Of a DNA stretch of 64,000 bases, positions 18,058 through 26,535 are shown one piece after another. The notes beneath the pieces were generated by a model. The model did not search any database, was not told the DNA's origin, and saw only the letters and a program-made list of their open reading frames with translations. A program made the position numbers and the translations under genes. Source of the stretch: Alphaproteobacteria bacterium (GTDB lineage: Bacteria > Pseudomonadota > Alphaproteobacteria > Rhodobacterales > Rhodobacteraceae); the NCBI GenBank assembly GCA_030426685.1, contig JAUHYC010000011.1:1-64000 (forward strand). Direction: 5' to 3'. Position 1 is the stretch's first letter; each line of letters opens with the position of its first letter.

Positions 18058-18084
18058 AATGCGCGTCTTCGGGCGCGCATTTTT
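18058..18084 (+). terminator. Rho-independent terminator of mdh
   Basis: AATGCGCG (18058-18065) pairs with CGCGCATT (about 18074-18081) around a TCTTCGGG loop, followed by TTTTA. It ends just before the weak open frame at 18090. Confidence 0.85.
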
Positions 18085-18089
18085 ACTCT

Positions 18090-18401
18090 ATGTTTGAGTT
18101 TCTTAAGATTACGATATTCCTAATCGCCATACCCGTTCTCTGCTTGGGTCTGATCGGCACCACACAATCAATCGACGCAAGAAAGTGGGCTCGTTTGGTC
18201 CTACAACTCTATCTAACACTTTGCATATTCGTCGGAGTATTGGGAACTCTCTTCATGATGTTCGCAATCTTGACCGCACTGCAGGTGAACATAGGTTGGA
18301 TTGAACTGCTAGGCATGGCGTTGGTAAGAACCACTCCTGTCTTTCTGGCAAGCGCAGTAACGTTGATAATTTATTTGGTGCAGAATCGACTCTGGCCTTG
18401 A
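18090..18401 (+). CDS. Possible AT-richer membrane protein
   Basis: 103 residues, very hydrophobic, with three predicted membrane segments (about 5-24, 34-62, 70-99). Base composition is clearly lower in GC than the neighbouring genes (near half). The ATG lies a few bases past the mdh terminator and has no Shine-Dalgarno sequence, so expression is doubtful. The hydrophobic pattern is too regular for noise, which suggests a real but foreign or decaying gene. I recognise no family. Confidence 0.45.
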   Translation: MFEFLKITIFLIAIPVLCLGLIGTTQSIDARKWARLVLQLYLTLCIFVGVLGTLFMMFAILTALQVNIGWIELLGMALVRTTPVFLASAVTLIIYLVQNRLWP

Positions 18402-18428
18402 CCCGCAGAAATCTTTCTATCCCAAAAA

Positions 18429-18463
18429 TTTGTGATCACACCCCAATTTGCTGTGATCACAAA
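18429..18463. promoter_or_regulatory. Composite operator upstream of sucCD (paired GTGATCAC palindromes)
   Basis: TTTGTGATCAC (18429-18439) and GTGATCACAAA (18453-18463) have the same order and 13-bp gap as the pair before sdhC; the left site matches over 14 bases and the right over 11. They lie 107-141 bp upstream of the sucC ATG. A -10-like TATAAC (18533-18538) lies downstream without a good -35. Shared architecture implies co-regulation of sdh and suc. Confidence 0.7.
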
Positions 18464-18569
18464 TATCGAAAAACTTCGGCAAAAACCCCGTCGCCGTCAA
18501 AAAACCCTTTAAACTTGTCCCATAGACACCCCTATAACGGTGTAATCGTAGTCAGACGGGACAGTTTCG

Positions 18570-19763
18570 ATGAATATTCACGAATATCAGGCCAAAGCTC
18601 TTTTGCGCAGCTATGGCGCTCCGGTCTCCGACGGTCGCGCGGTTCTGCGCGCCGAGGAAGCCAAAACCGCAGCCGGTGAACTGGACGGGCCGCTATGGGT
18701 CGTCAAGGCTCAGATCCATGCGGGTGGGCGCGGCAAGGGCTCGTTCAAAGAGGCCGATGCCGGTGAAAAGGGCGGTGTCCGTCTGACCAAATCGGTGGAA
18801 GAAGCCGCCGAAGAAGCCAAAAAGATGCTGGGCCGCACGCTGGTCACGCATCAGACCGGGCCCGCAGGCAAGCAGGTCAACCGCATCTATATCGAGGCCG
18901 GATCGGGCATCGAACGCGAACTGTACCTGGCGCTGCTGGTGGATCGCCAGACCAGCCGCATCTCATTCGTTTGCTCGACCGAAGGTGGCATGGACATCGA
19001 AGAGGTGGCCGCGGCCACGCCCGAGAAGATCCTCTCGTTCTCGGTCGACCCCGCGACCGGTTATCAGGCCTATCACGGCCGCCGCATCGCCTTCTCGCTG
19101 GGCCTGGAAGGCGCGCAGGTCAAGCAATGCGTCAAGCTGATGAACCAGCTCTATAACGCCTTCGTCGAGAAGGATATGGAGATGCTGGAGATCAACCCGC
19201 TGATCGTCTCGGACAAGGGCGACCTCAAGGTGCTGGACGCCAAGGTCGGCTTTGACGGCAACGCGGTCTACCGCCACCCCGACATTGCCGAGCTGCGCGA
19301 CACGACCGAGGAAGACCCCAAGGAACTGGAAGCCAGCAAATACGACCTGAACTACATCGCGCTGGATGGTGAGATCGGGTGCATGGTCAACGGTGCCGGT
19401 CTGGCGATGGCGACGATGGACATCATCAAGCTCTATGGGGCCGAGCCCGCCAACTTCCTGGACGTGGGCGGTGGTGCGACCAAAGAGAAAGTGACCGAGG
19501 CGTTCAAGATCATCACCTCGGACCCGAACGTCAAAGGCATTCTGGTCAACATCTTCGGCGGCATCATGCGCTGTGACGTCATCGCCGAGGGCGTTGTCGC
19601 CGCGGTGAAAGAGGTCGGCCTGCAGGTTCCGCTGGTCGTGCGTCTGGAAGGCACGAATGTCGAGAAAGGCAAAGAGATCATCAACACATCTGGCCTTGAC
19701 GTGATCGCGGCAGACAACCTGAAAGACGGTGCCGAGAAGATCGTGAAGGCCGTCAAAGGCTGA
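18570..19763 (+). CDS. sucC: Succinyl-CoA synthetase beta subunit
   Basis: It forms succinate and ATP or GTP from succinyl-CoA together with SucD. The protein has 397 residues: an N-terminal ATP-grasp domain starting [19 protein letters not shown], with [12 protein letters not shown] in the nucleotide site and LEINPLIV as a metal-binding strand, and a C-terminal flavodoxin-like domain with GGGATKEKV. The ribosome-binding site is weak. It starts a long plus-strand TCA operon. Confidence 0.98.
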   Translation: MNIHEYQAKALLRSYGAPVSDGRAVLRAEEAKTAAGELDGPLWVVKAQIHAGGRGKGSFKEADAGEKGGVRLTKSVEEAAEEAKKMLGRTLVTHQTGPAGKQVNRIYIEAGSGIERELYLALLVDRQTSRISFVCSTEGGMDIEEVAAATPEKILSFSVDPATGYQAYHGRRIAFSLGLEGAQVKQCVKLMNQLYNAFVEKDMEMLEINPLIVSDKGDLKVLDAKVGFDGNAVYRHPDIAELRDTTEEDPKELEASKYDLNYIALDGEIGCMVNGAGLAMATMDIIKLYGAEPANFLDVGGGATKEKVTEAFKIITSDPNVKGILVNIFGGIMRCDVIAEGVVAAVKEVGLQVPLVVRLEGTNVEKGKEIINTSGLDVIAADNLKDGAEKIVKAVKG

Positions 19764-19773
19764 GTGTCATCCC

Positions 19774-19831
19774 GTAGGGTGGGCTTCAGCCCACCTTTCC
19801 CAAGCTTTTGGCGGGCTGAAGCCCGCCCTAC
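19774..19831. repeat. REP/BIME-like inverted pair between sucC and sucD
   Basis: Two 22-bp arms (19774-19795 and 19810-19831) are inverted copies with two mismatches. Each arm is itself a palindrome with the core GGGCTTCAGCCC or GGGCTGAAGCCC, starting GTAGGG and ending CCCTAC. This is the layout of REP/BIME elements. It would form a strong mRNA hairpin in the 83-bp sucC-sucD gap and may adjust the relative yield of the two subunits. Confidence 0.8.
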
Positions 19832-19846
19832 AAAGGAGAACGCCAG

Positions 19847-20728
19847 ATGGCAGTCCTCATCGACGAAAATACCAAAGTGATCTGTCAGGGCTTTACCGGC
19901 TCGCAGGGCACATTCCACAGCGAACAGGCCATCGCCTATGGCACCAAGATGGTCGGCGGCGTGACGCCCGGCAAAGGCGGGATGACACATCTTGACCTGC
20001 CCGTGTTCAACTCGGTCCACGAGGCCAAGCATGTGACCGACGCCAACGCCTCCGTCATCTATGTTCCACCGCCCTTCGCGGCAGACTCGATCCTCGAAGC
20101 CATTGATGCCGAGATGGAGGTGATCGTCTGCATCACCGAGGGCATCCCGGTTCTGGACATGATGAAGGTAAAACGCGCGCTGGAAGGCAGCAAATCGCGC
20201 CTGATCGGGCCGAACTGCCCCGGTGTGATTACGCCCGACGCCTGCAAGATCGGCATCATGCCCGGCCACATCCACAAGCGCGGTTCGGTCGGCGTTGTGT
20301 CCCGTTCGGGCACCTTGACCTATGAGGCGGTCAAGCAGACCACCGATGTAGGTCTGGGCCAGTCCACTTGTGTGGGCATCGGCGGCGACCCGATCAAGGG
20401 CACCGAGCATATCGACGTGCTGGAGTGGTTCCTGGCCGATGACGAGACCGAGTCGATCATCATGATCGGTGAGATCGGTGGCTCGGCCGAGGAAGAAGCC
20501 GCGCAATTCCTGGCGGATGAGGCCAAGAAGGGCCGCAAGAAGCCCACGGCGGGTTTCATCGCGGGCCGCACAGCCCCTCCCGGCCGCCGCATGGGCCACG
20601 CGGGCGCGATTGTCGCCGGCGGCAAGGGCGGTGCCGAGGACAAGATCGAAGCCATGCGCTCAGCCGGTATCGTGGTGGCCGAAAGCCCGGCGCAGCTGGG
20701 TGAGGCTGTGCTGGAAGCGATTGGCTGA
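19847..20728 (+). CDS. sucD: Succinyl-CoA synthetase alpha subunit
   Basis: It is the partner of SucC, carrying the CoA-binding and phospho-histidine site. The protein has 293 residues. The Rossmann-like N-terminus reads [20 protein letters not shown]. The phosphorylated His lies in [21 protein letters not shown] is the conserved turn. AAAGGAG lies 8 bases before the ATG. The stop overlaps by 1 bp an ATG that opens the next frame. Confidence 0.98.
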   Translation: MAVLIDENTKVICQGFTGSQGTFHSEQAIAYGTKMVGGVTPGKGGMTHLDLPVFNSVHEAKHVTDANASVIYVPPPFAADSILEAIDAEMEVIVCITEGIPVLDMMKVKRALEGSKSRLIGPNCPGVITPDACKIGIMPGHIHKRGSVGVVSRSGTLTYEAVKQTTDVGLGQSTCVGIGGDPIKGTEHIDVLEWFLADDETESIIMIGEIGGSAEEEAAQFLADEAKKGRKKPTAGFIAGRTAPPGRRMGHAGAIVAGGKGGAEDKIEAMRSAGIVVAESPAQLGEAVLEAIG

Positions 20729-21153
20729 TGGCAAGCCGACTCTCCACAGGCGCTGAGGGCAGCGCCCGACCCTGGGTGGGTGCTGCAAGCGCCCTCCCGG
20801 GGGGAGGGTCGGGCGCTGCCCGGCGTTGCCGCCGGGTGGTCGTCATTCTAGCGGTTGCCTGCTTGGGCAACGTGGTCAGCGCCGAAACTTCGAACGAACC
20901 ACCGTTGGACCGATTCATCGTACGCGCAATTCCCAGCGTAACAGGCGGTTCGACAGAGACGCTGGGCGATGACCGCATCTCATTCACTTATTTGAGCATG
21001 CGTGTCGACGACAAGGAATTGCAGCAAGCAGCCGATTTCTGGTGCGCGCAGTTTGAAGGTTCCCCGAGACTTGTTTCGGATACTGCAGTCGGCAACTCGT
21101 TTCTGCAATTTGAGCGTCGCCAGTCAATATTCGACTGCGCGGCCCGCAACTAG
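20728..21153 (+). CDS. Secreted protein of unknown function, 5' end overrun by a palindrome
   Basis: The open frame from ATG 20728 gives 141 residues, but residues about 11-31 are encoded by the palindrome at 20757-20821 and look non-protein-like. A signal-peptide-like stretch begins at V37 (GTG 20836; VVVILAVACLGNVVSA), followed by a mature domain of about 90 residues with two Cys. The true start is therefore unclear: 20728 (coupled to sucD) or 20836. No family is recognised. A palindrome inserted into or near the original start is one explanation. Confidence 0.5.
   Translation: MASRLSTGAEGSARPWVGAASALPGGGSGAARRCRRVVVILAVACLGNVVSAETSNEPPLDRFIVRAIPSVTGGSTETLGDDRISFTYLSMRVDDKELQQAADFWCAQFEGSPRLVSDTAVGNSFLQFERRQSIFDCAARN
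20757..20821. repeat. REP-like long hairpin after sucD
   Basis: A perfect 17-bp inverted repeat (20757-20773 with 20805-20821, containing CAGCGCCCGACCCT) surrounds an imperfect inner stem, 65 bp in all. I recall similar GGCAGCGCCCGACCC elements scattered in Ruegeria/Phaeobacter-type genomes, so it is probably a repeat family unrelated in sequence to the one before sucD. It may attenuate suc operon transcripts or protect the sucCD mRNA. Confidence 0.75.
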
Positions 21154-21162
21154 GGGATAGGC

Positions 21163-21720
21163 ATGAGTCAAATAAAAGCCATGACCTTCTCTGACGCCAT
21201 CCGCACCTGTTTCGCCAAGTTCTTCACCTTCTCGGGGCGGGCCTCGCGGCCCGAATATTGGTTCTTTTTCCTGTTCATCGTGATCTGGAACATCATCGCC
21301 GGGATCATTGACTGGCAGTTTTTCACTCAGGTCTCGGTCAGCGAAAGCGATGAGGTCAAGTCGATCACGGCCACGTCCTCGCAGCCGGTCCAAAGCATCG
21401 TCGGCCTGATCGTGTTCTTCCCGCATCTGGCCGTCGCGTGGCGGCGGATGCATGATACCGGGCGCAGTGGGCTCTATGCTCTGCTGCCGATCCTGCTGAT
21501 CCTTGGCGCTCTGGCCGTTCTGGTCTTTGGCATCGGTCTTGCCAGCCAGTTCCATGGCGGCAGGTTGGATACTCTGCTGACCGAAGCCACTCTGCTCATC
21601 GTCATTCCGACACTCATCGTCCTGTTTGTGTCGCCCCTCCTGGTGCTGTGGTGGCTGTCCCGCCCCAGCCAGCCAGGCCCCAATCAATACGGTCCCAACC
21701 CATATGAGGTAGCCCCATGA
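21163..21720 (+). CDS. DUF805 membrane protein
   Basis: 185 residues. The N-terminal DUF805 motif FTFSGRASRPEYWFFFLF is clear, followed by about four membrane helices and the family's WRRMHDTGRSGLYALL segment. The C-terminus is Pro-rich (PSQPGPNQYGPNPYEVAP). Its stop overlaps the sucA ATG by 4 bp (ATGA), so sucA translation is probably coupled to it. Function is unknown; it is an odd membrane guest inside a TCA operon. Confidence 0.92.
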   Translation: MSQIKAMTFSDAIRTCFAKFFTFSGRASRPEYWFFFLFIVIWNIIAGIIDWQFFTQVSVSESDEVKSITATSSQPVQSIVGLIVFFPHLAVAWRRMHDTGRSGLYALLPILLILGALAVLVFGIGLASQFHGGRLDTLLTEATLLIVIPTLIVLFVSPLLVLWWLSRPSQPGPNQYGPNPYEVAP

Positions 21721-24674
21721 CCGAACATTCGCCCAACTCTGCCTTTCATGCCTCAAGCTTTATGCAGGGGCATAATGCCGAATATCTGGAGCAGCTTTAT
21801 GCCCAGTACACCAAGAACCCGGGCGCGGTGGATGCCGCCTGGGTCGAGTTCTTTAAGGCCATGGGCGATGACGCCCCGGATGTGCAGAAAGAGGCTGAGG
21901 GGCCGTCCTGGGCGCGGACCGACTGGCCTCCGATGCCGGCGGACGATCTGACCGGAGCCCTGACCGGTGAGTGGGCCGAGATCGACGCCAAGGCGGCGGG
22001 CAAGAAGATCAAGGAAAAGGCGGCGGACAAGGGGGTTGAGGTCAGCGATGACCAGATCAAACGCGCGGTGCTGGACAGCCTGCGGGCGCTGATGCTGATC
22101 CGGGCCTATCGCATCCGGGGCCATCTGGCAGCTGATCTGGACCCGCTGGGGATGCGCGCCGCAAGCACGCACCCAGAGCTGGACCCGAAGACCTACGGCT
22201 TCACCGATGCCGACATGGATCGCCCGATCTTTATCGACAACGTGCTGGGCCTGCAGATGGCCAGCATGCGCCAGATCGTCGAGATCGTGAAGCGGACCTA
22301 TTGCGGAACGTTTGCGCTGCAATACATGCACATCTCTAACCCGGAAGAGGCCGCTTGGCTGAAGGAACGGATCGAGGGGTACGGCAAGGAAATCGCCTTT
22401 ACCAAGGAAGGCCGCAAGGCGATCCTGAACAAGATGGTCGAGGCCGAAGGCTTCGAGAAATTCCTGCATGTCAAATACATGGGCACTAAACGCTTTGGTC
22501 TGGATGGTGGCGAGGCGCTGATTCCTGCGATGGAACAGATCATCAAGCGCGGCGGTGCGCTGGGTCTGAGCGATATCGTGATCGGCATGCCTCATCGGGG
22601 CCGTCTGAACATTCTCGCCAATGTGATGGGCAAGCCTTATCGCGCCATTTTCAACGAATTCCAGGGCGGCAGCTTCAAACCCGAGGACGTGGATGGCTCG
22701 GGCGATGTGAAATACCACCTCGGCGCCTCCAGCGACCGCGAATTTGACGGCAACAGCGTGCACCTCTCGCTGACCGCCAACCCCTCGCACCTAGAGGCGG
22801 TGAACCCGGTGGTGCTGGGCAAGGTCCGCGCCAAGCAGGATCAATTGAATGATACCGATCGCACCAAGGTCATGGGCATCCTGCTGCACGGCGATGCGGC
22901 ATTTGCCGGTCAGGGTGTTGTGGCCGAAGGCTTTGGCCTGAGCGGTCTGCGCGGGCACAGGACCGGCGGCACCATGCATATCGTGGTGAACAACCAGATC
23001 GGTTTCACCACCGCGCCGCATTTCAGCCGCTCCAGCCCCTATCCGACGGATATCGCGCTGATGGTTGAGGCGCCGATCTTCCATGTGAACGGCGACGATC
23101 CCGAGGCGGTGGTGCATGCCGCCAAGGTGGCGACCGAGTTCCGCCAGAAGTTCCACAAGGACGTGGTGCTGGATATCTTCTGCTATCGCCGGTTTGGCCA
23201 TAACGAGGGCGACGAGCCCATGTTCACCAACCCGATCATGTACAAGAAGATCAAGACCCATAAGACCACGCTGTCTTTGTACACCGAACGGTTGGTCAAG
23301 GACGGGTTGATTCCCGAGGGCGAGATCGAGGATATGAAGGCCGCCTTTCAGGCGCATCTGAACGAAGAGTTCGATGCCGGGAGGGACTATAAGCCCAACA
23401 AGGCCGATTGGCTGGATGGGCGCTGGTCGCATCTGGACAGGCACAAAGACGAATACATGCGCGGCGAAACCGCGATCTCAGCGGATACGCTGGCCGAGAT
23501 CGGGACCGCTCTGACCACCGCACCCGAAGGTTTTGCGATGCACAAAACCGTGGGCCGGTTGCTGGAACACAAGAAGCAGATGTTCGAAACCGGGACCGGC
23601 TTTGACTGGGCCACAGGCGAGGCGCTGGCGTTTGGCTCTCTGCTGACCGAGGGCTATCCGGTGCGCCTGGCCGGGCAGGATGCGACGCGTGGTACCTTCA
23701 GCCAACGCCATTCCGGCTTTGTCCATCAGGAAACCGAGGAGCGGTATTACCCGCTGAACAACATTCGCAAGGGCCAATCACATTACGACGTGATTGACTC
23801 GATGCTGAGCGAATATGCGGTCTTGGGCTTCGAATACGGGTATTCTCTGGCCGAGCCAAACGCGCTGGTGCTGTGGGAGGCGCAGTTCGGTGATTTCGCC
23901 AACGGCGCGCAGATCATGTTCGACCAGTTCATCAGCTCGGGCGAAAGCAAGTGGCTGCGGATGTCCGGGCTGGTCTGCCTGCTGCCGCACGGGTTCGAAG
24001 GGCAAGGCCCGGAGCATTCATCCGCGCGTCTGGAACGGTTCCTGCAGATGTGCGGTCAGGACAACTGGATCGTGGCGAACTGTACGACGCCCGCGAACTA
24101 TTTCCACATCCTGCGCCGTCAGCTGCACCGGACCTTCCGCAAGCCGTTGATCCTGGTGACACCTAAATCGCTGCTGCGTCACAAACTGGCCGTCAGCACG
24201 GCCGAGGATTTCACTACAGGCTCCAGCTTCCACCGGGTGCTGTGGGATGACGCGCAGAAAGGAAATTCAGACACCAAGCTGGTGTCGGATGACAAGATCA
24301 AGCGCGTCGTCATGTGTTCCGGCAAGGTCTATTTCGACCTTCTGGAAGAACGCGATGCGCGGGGTATCGACGACATCTACCTGATGCGGATCGAACAATA
24401 CTATCCCTTCCCCGCCCATTCGCTGATCAATGAGCTTGAGCGCTTTAAGGGCGCCGAGATGGTCTGGTGTCAGGAAGAGCCCAAGAACCAGGGGGCCTGG
24501 ACCTTTATCGAACCCAATATCGAATGGGTTCTGACCCGCATCGGCGCAAAACACACCCGTCCGGCCTATGTCGGTCGCGCAACCTCGGCCTCACCCGCTA
24601 CGGGACTGGCCAGCCAACACAAAGCCCAACAAGAAGCGCTGGTGAACGAAGCGCTGAGCATTGAAGGAAAGTAA
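21717..24674 (+). CDS. sucA: 2-oxoglutarate dehydrogenase E1 component
   Basis: The thiamine-diphosphate-dependent decarboxylase of the 2-oxoglutarate dehydrogenase complex. At 985 residues it is full length. An N-terminal helical segment (NAEYLEQLYAQY, PGAVDAAWVEFF) is of the type that helps bind E2. The active site shows IGMPHRGRLNILANVMGKP and the ThDP motif GDAAFAGQGVVAEGFGLSGL followed by NNQIGFTT. The C-terminus has CQEEPKNQGAW. It follows DUF805 with 4-bp overlap; sucB starts 3 bp downstream. Confidence 0.98.
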   Translation: MTEHSPNSAFHASSFMQGHNAEYLEQLYAQYTKNPGAVDAAWVEFFKAMGDDAPDVQKEAEGPSWARTDWPPMPADDLTGALTGEWAEIDAKAAGKKIKEKAADKGVEVSDDQIKRAVLDSLRALMLIRAYRIRGHLAADLDPLGMRAASTHPELDPKTYGFTDADMDRPIFIDNVLGLQMASMRQIVEIVKRTYCGTFALQYMHISNPEEAAWLKERIEGYGKEIAFTKEGRKAILNKMVEAEGFEKFLHVKYMGTKRFGLDGGEALIPAMEQIIKRGGALGLSDIVIGMPHRGRLNILANVMGKPYRAIFNEFQGGSFKPEDVDGSGDVKYHLGASSDREFDGNSVHLSLTANPSHLEAVNPVVLGKVRAKQDQLNDTDRTKVMGILLHGDAAFAGQGVVAEGFGLSGLRGHRTGGTMHIVVNNQIGFTTAPHFSRSSPYPTDIALMVEAPIFHVNGDDPEAVVHAAKVATEFRQKFHKDVVLDIFCYRRFGHNEGDEPMFTNPIMYKKIKTHKTTLSLYTERLVKDGLIPEGEIEDMKAAFQAHLNEEFDAGRDYKPNKADWLDGRWSHLDRHKDEYMRGETAISADTLAEIGTALTTAPEGFAMHKTVGRLLEHKKQMFETGTGFDWATGEALAFGSLLTEGYPVRLAGQDATRGTFSQRHSGFVHQETEERYYPLNNIRKGQSHYDVIDSMLSEYAVLGFEYGYSLAEPNALVLWEAQFGDFANGAQIMFDQFISSGESKWLRMSGLVCLLPHGFEGQGPEHSSARLERFLQMCGQDNWIVANCTTPANYFHILRRQLHRTFRKPLILVTPKSLLRHKLAVSTAEDFTTGSSFHRVLWDDAQKGNSDTKLVSDDKIKRVVMCSGKVYFDLLEERDARGIDDIYLMRIEQYYPFPAHSLINELERFKGAEMVWCQEEPKNQGAWTFIEPNIEWVLTRIGAKHTRPAYVGRATSASPATGLASQHKAQQEALVNEALSIEGK

Positions 24675-24677
24675 ACG

Positions 24678-26192
24678 ATGACGATTGAAGTTCGTGTTCC
24701 CACGCTGGGCGAGTCCGTCACCGAAGCCACGGTAGCGACCTGGTTCAAGAAGCCCGGCGATGCTGTGGCCGTAGATGAGATGCTGTGCGAGCTGGAGACT
24801 GACAAGGTCACGGTCGAAGTGCCCTCTCCCTCCGCTGGTGTCATGGGCGAGATCGTCGCCGCCGAAGGTGAGACGGTGGGCGTTGACGCCCTGCTGGCCA
24901 CCATCGCGGCTGGCGAAGGGGCGGCGCCTGCCCCGGCGGCGGCGGCCCCGGCGCCCGCGGCAGCAGCTCCGGCTGCGGTGGGTGGCAGCGTGGACGTGAT
25001 GGTGCCAACGCTGGGTGAATCCGTGACCGAGGCAACCGTTTCGACATGGTTCAAACAGGTTGGCGACAGCGTCGCGCAGGACGAAATGCTATGCGAGCTG
25101 GAAACCGACAAGGTCTCGGTCGAGGTTCCGGCCCCGGCGGCTGGTGTTCTGGCCGAGATCGTTGCGCCCGAAGGCAGCACCGTGGATGCCAGCGCCAAGC
25201 TGGCGGTGATCTCAGGCGCGGCTGCAGGTGCGGCACCGGCCCCGGCAGCGGCCGCTGCTGCCCCGGCAGCAGCCAGCACGGGGAAAGACGTGTCCAATGC
25301 ACCATCGGCTGAGAAAGCAATGGCCGAGGCTGGTCTGACTGCTGATCAGGTCACTGGCACCGGTCGCGATGGCCGTATCATGAAAGAAGATGTCGCCAAG
25401 GCGGTTGCAACGGCTACGGCCCCAGCGCCTGCGGCGGCTGTGCCCGCCCCCGTTGCCCAGGCTCCGCGGCCGCCAGTTGCAGCTGAGGATGCAAGCCGCG
25501 AGGAACGCGTGCGCATGACCCGTCTGCGCCAGACCATCGCCAAGCGCCTGAAGGATGCGCAAAACACCGCCGCGATCCTGACCACCTATAACGAGGTGGA
25601 CATGACCGAGGTCATGGCGCTGCGCAGCCAGTATAAAGACCAGTTCGAGAAGAAGCATGGTGTGCGTCTGGGCTTTATGTCCTTCTTCACCAAGGCCTGC
25701 TGCCACGCGCTGAAAGAAGTGCCCGAGGTGAATGCCGAGATCGATGGCAATGACATCGTCTACAAGAATTTCGTACATATGGGCGTGGCCGCCGGTACGC
25801 CGCAGGGTCTGGTGGTTCCGGTGATCCGCGACGCCGACAGCATGTCCTTTGCAGCGATCGAGAAGGCCATTGCCGAAAAAGGCAAGCGCGCCCGTGACGG
25901 CAAGCTGTCGATGGCGGAAATGCAGGGTGGTACGTTCACCATCTCGAACGGCGGTGTCTATGGCTCGCTGATGTCATCGCCGATCCTGAACCCCCCGCAA
26001 TCGGGTATTCTGGGCATGCACAAGATCCAGGATCGCCCGATGGTCATCAATGGTGAGATCAAGATCCGCCCGATGATGTATCTGGCCCTGTCTTACGATC
26101 ACCGCATTGTTGACGGCAAAGGCGCGGTGACGTTCCTTGTTCGCGTGAAAGAGGCGCTGGAAGACCCGCGCCGCCTGCTGATGGATCTGTAA
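24678..26192 (+). CDS. sucB: 2-oxoglutarate dehydrogenase E2 (dihydrolipoyl succinyltransferase), two lipoyl domains
   Basis: It transfers the succinyl group to CoA and forms the core of the complex. The protein has 504 residues, about 100 more than E. coli SucB, because two near-identical lipoyl domains are present (lipoyl Lys43 and Lys145, each in CELETDKV). Ala-Pro linkers follow each. A peripheral E1/E3-binding domain (about 213-247, [15 protein letters not shown]) comes before the catalytic domain, with the active-site block [16 protein letters not shown] near the end. Confidence 0.97.
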   Translation: MTIEVRVPTLGESVTEATVATWFKKPGDAVAVDEMLCELETDKVTVEVPSPSAGVMGEIVAAEGETVGVDALLATIAAGEGAAPAPAAAAPAPAAAAPAAVGGSVDVMVPTLGESVTEATVSTWFKQVGDSVAQDEMLCELETDKVSVEVPAPAAGVLAEIVAPEGSTVDASAKLAVISGAAAGAAPAPAAAAAAPAAASTGKDVSNAPSAEKAMAEAGLTADQVTGTGRDGRIMKEDVAKAVATATAPAPAAAVPAPVAQAPRPPVAAEDASREERVRMTRLRQTIAKRLKDAQNTAAILTTYNEVDMTEVMALRSQYKDQFEKKHGVRLGFMSFFTKACCHALKEVPEVNAEIDGNDIVYKNFVHMGVAAGTPQGLVVPVIRDADSMSFAAIEKAIAEKGKRARDGKLSMAEMQGGTFTISNGGVYGSLMSSPILNPPQSGILGMHKIQDRPMVINGEIKIRPMMYLALSYDHRIVDGKGAVTFLVRVKEALEDPRRLLMDL

Positions 26193-26194
26193 TC

Positions 26195-26464
26195 ATGGCG
26201 ACACATGTATTGTGGCAGGCCGATGTGGCCGATTTCGACGCCTGGCTGAAAGTGTTCCGTGAGGATAAGCCGATGCGCAAGGCCGCGGGTATCCGCGACC
26301 TGCATGTCTGGCGCGATCCAGATCAGAAAGACCATGCGATTGCGATGTTCGAAGTTCTGAATCTAGATAAGGCAAAAGCCTTTTTCGGGTCCGAGGAATT
26401 GGCGATGCATCACGAACGGGGCGGGATTGCGCATATCACGATCAAGCTGTTGGAACCCGTTTGA
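26195..26464 (+). CDS. Small ABM-like alpha/beta-barrel protein
   Basis: 89 residues with the pattern of a dimeric alpha-beta barrel: an HVLWQADVADFDAWLKVF strand-helix start, then a FEVLNLDKAKAFF segment. Small cyclase-, monooxygenase- or stress-type proteins share this fold. No catalytic residue can be assigned. It begins 2 bp after sucB and precedes lpd, so it is co-transcribed with 2-oxoglutarate dehydrogenase genes. Confidence 0.7.
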   Translation: MATHVLWQADVADFDAWLKVFREDKPMRKAAGIRDLHVWRDPDQKDHAIAMFEVLNLDKAKAFFGSEELAMHHERGGIAHITIKLLEPV

Positions 26465-26535
26465 CACATATATGCCTGACCCGTCACACCGGGTCGGGAA
26501 AGTGCCGGGCCACCCGGTCGATTTAGGAGAATGTA

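Noticed and set aside
19433-20599. Minus-strand frame opposite sucC-sucD
   Set aside because: Crosses the palindromic gap and mirrors the codon structure of suc genes; no start signal.
26480-26505. Small hairpin GACCCG/CGGGTC before lpdA
   Set aside because: Only a 6-bp stem without T-tract; too weak to call as terminator or attenuator.
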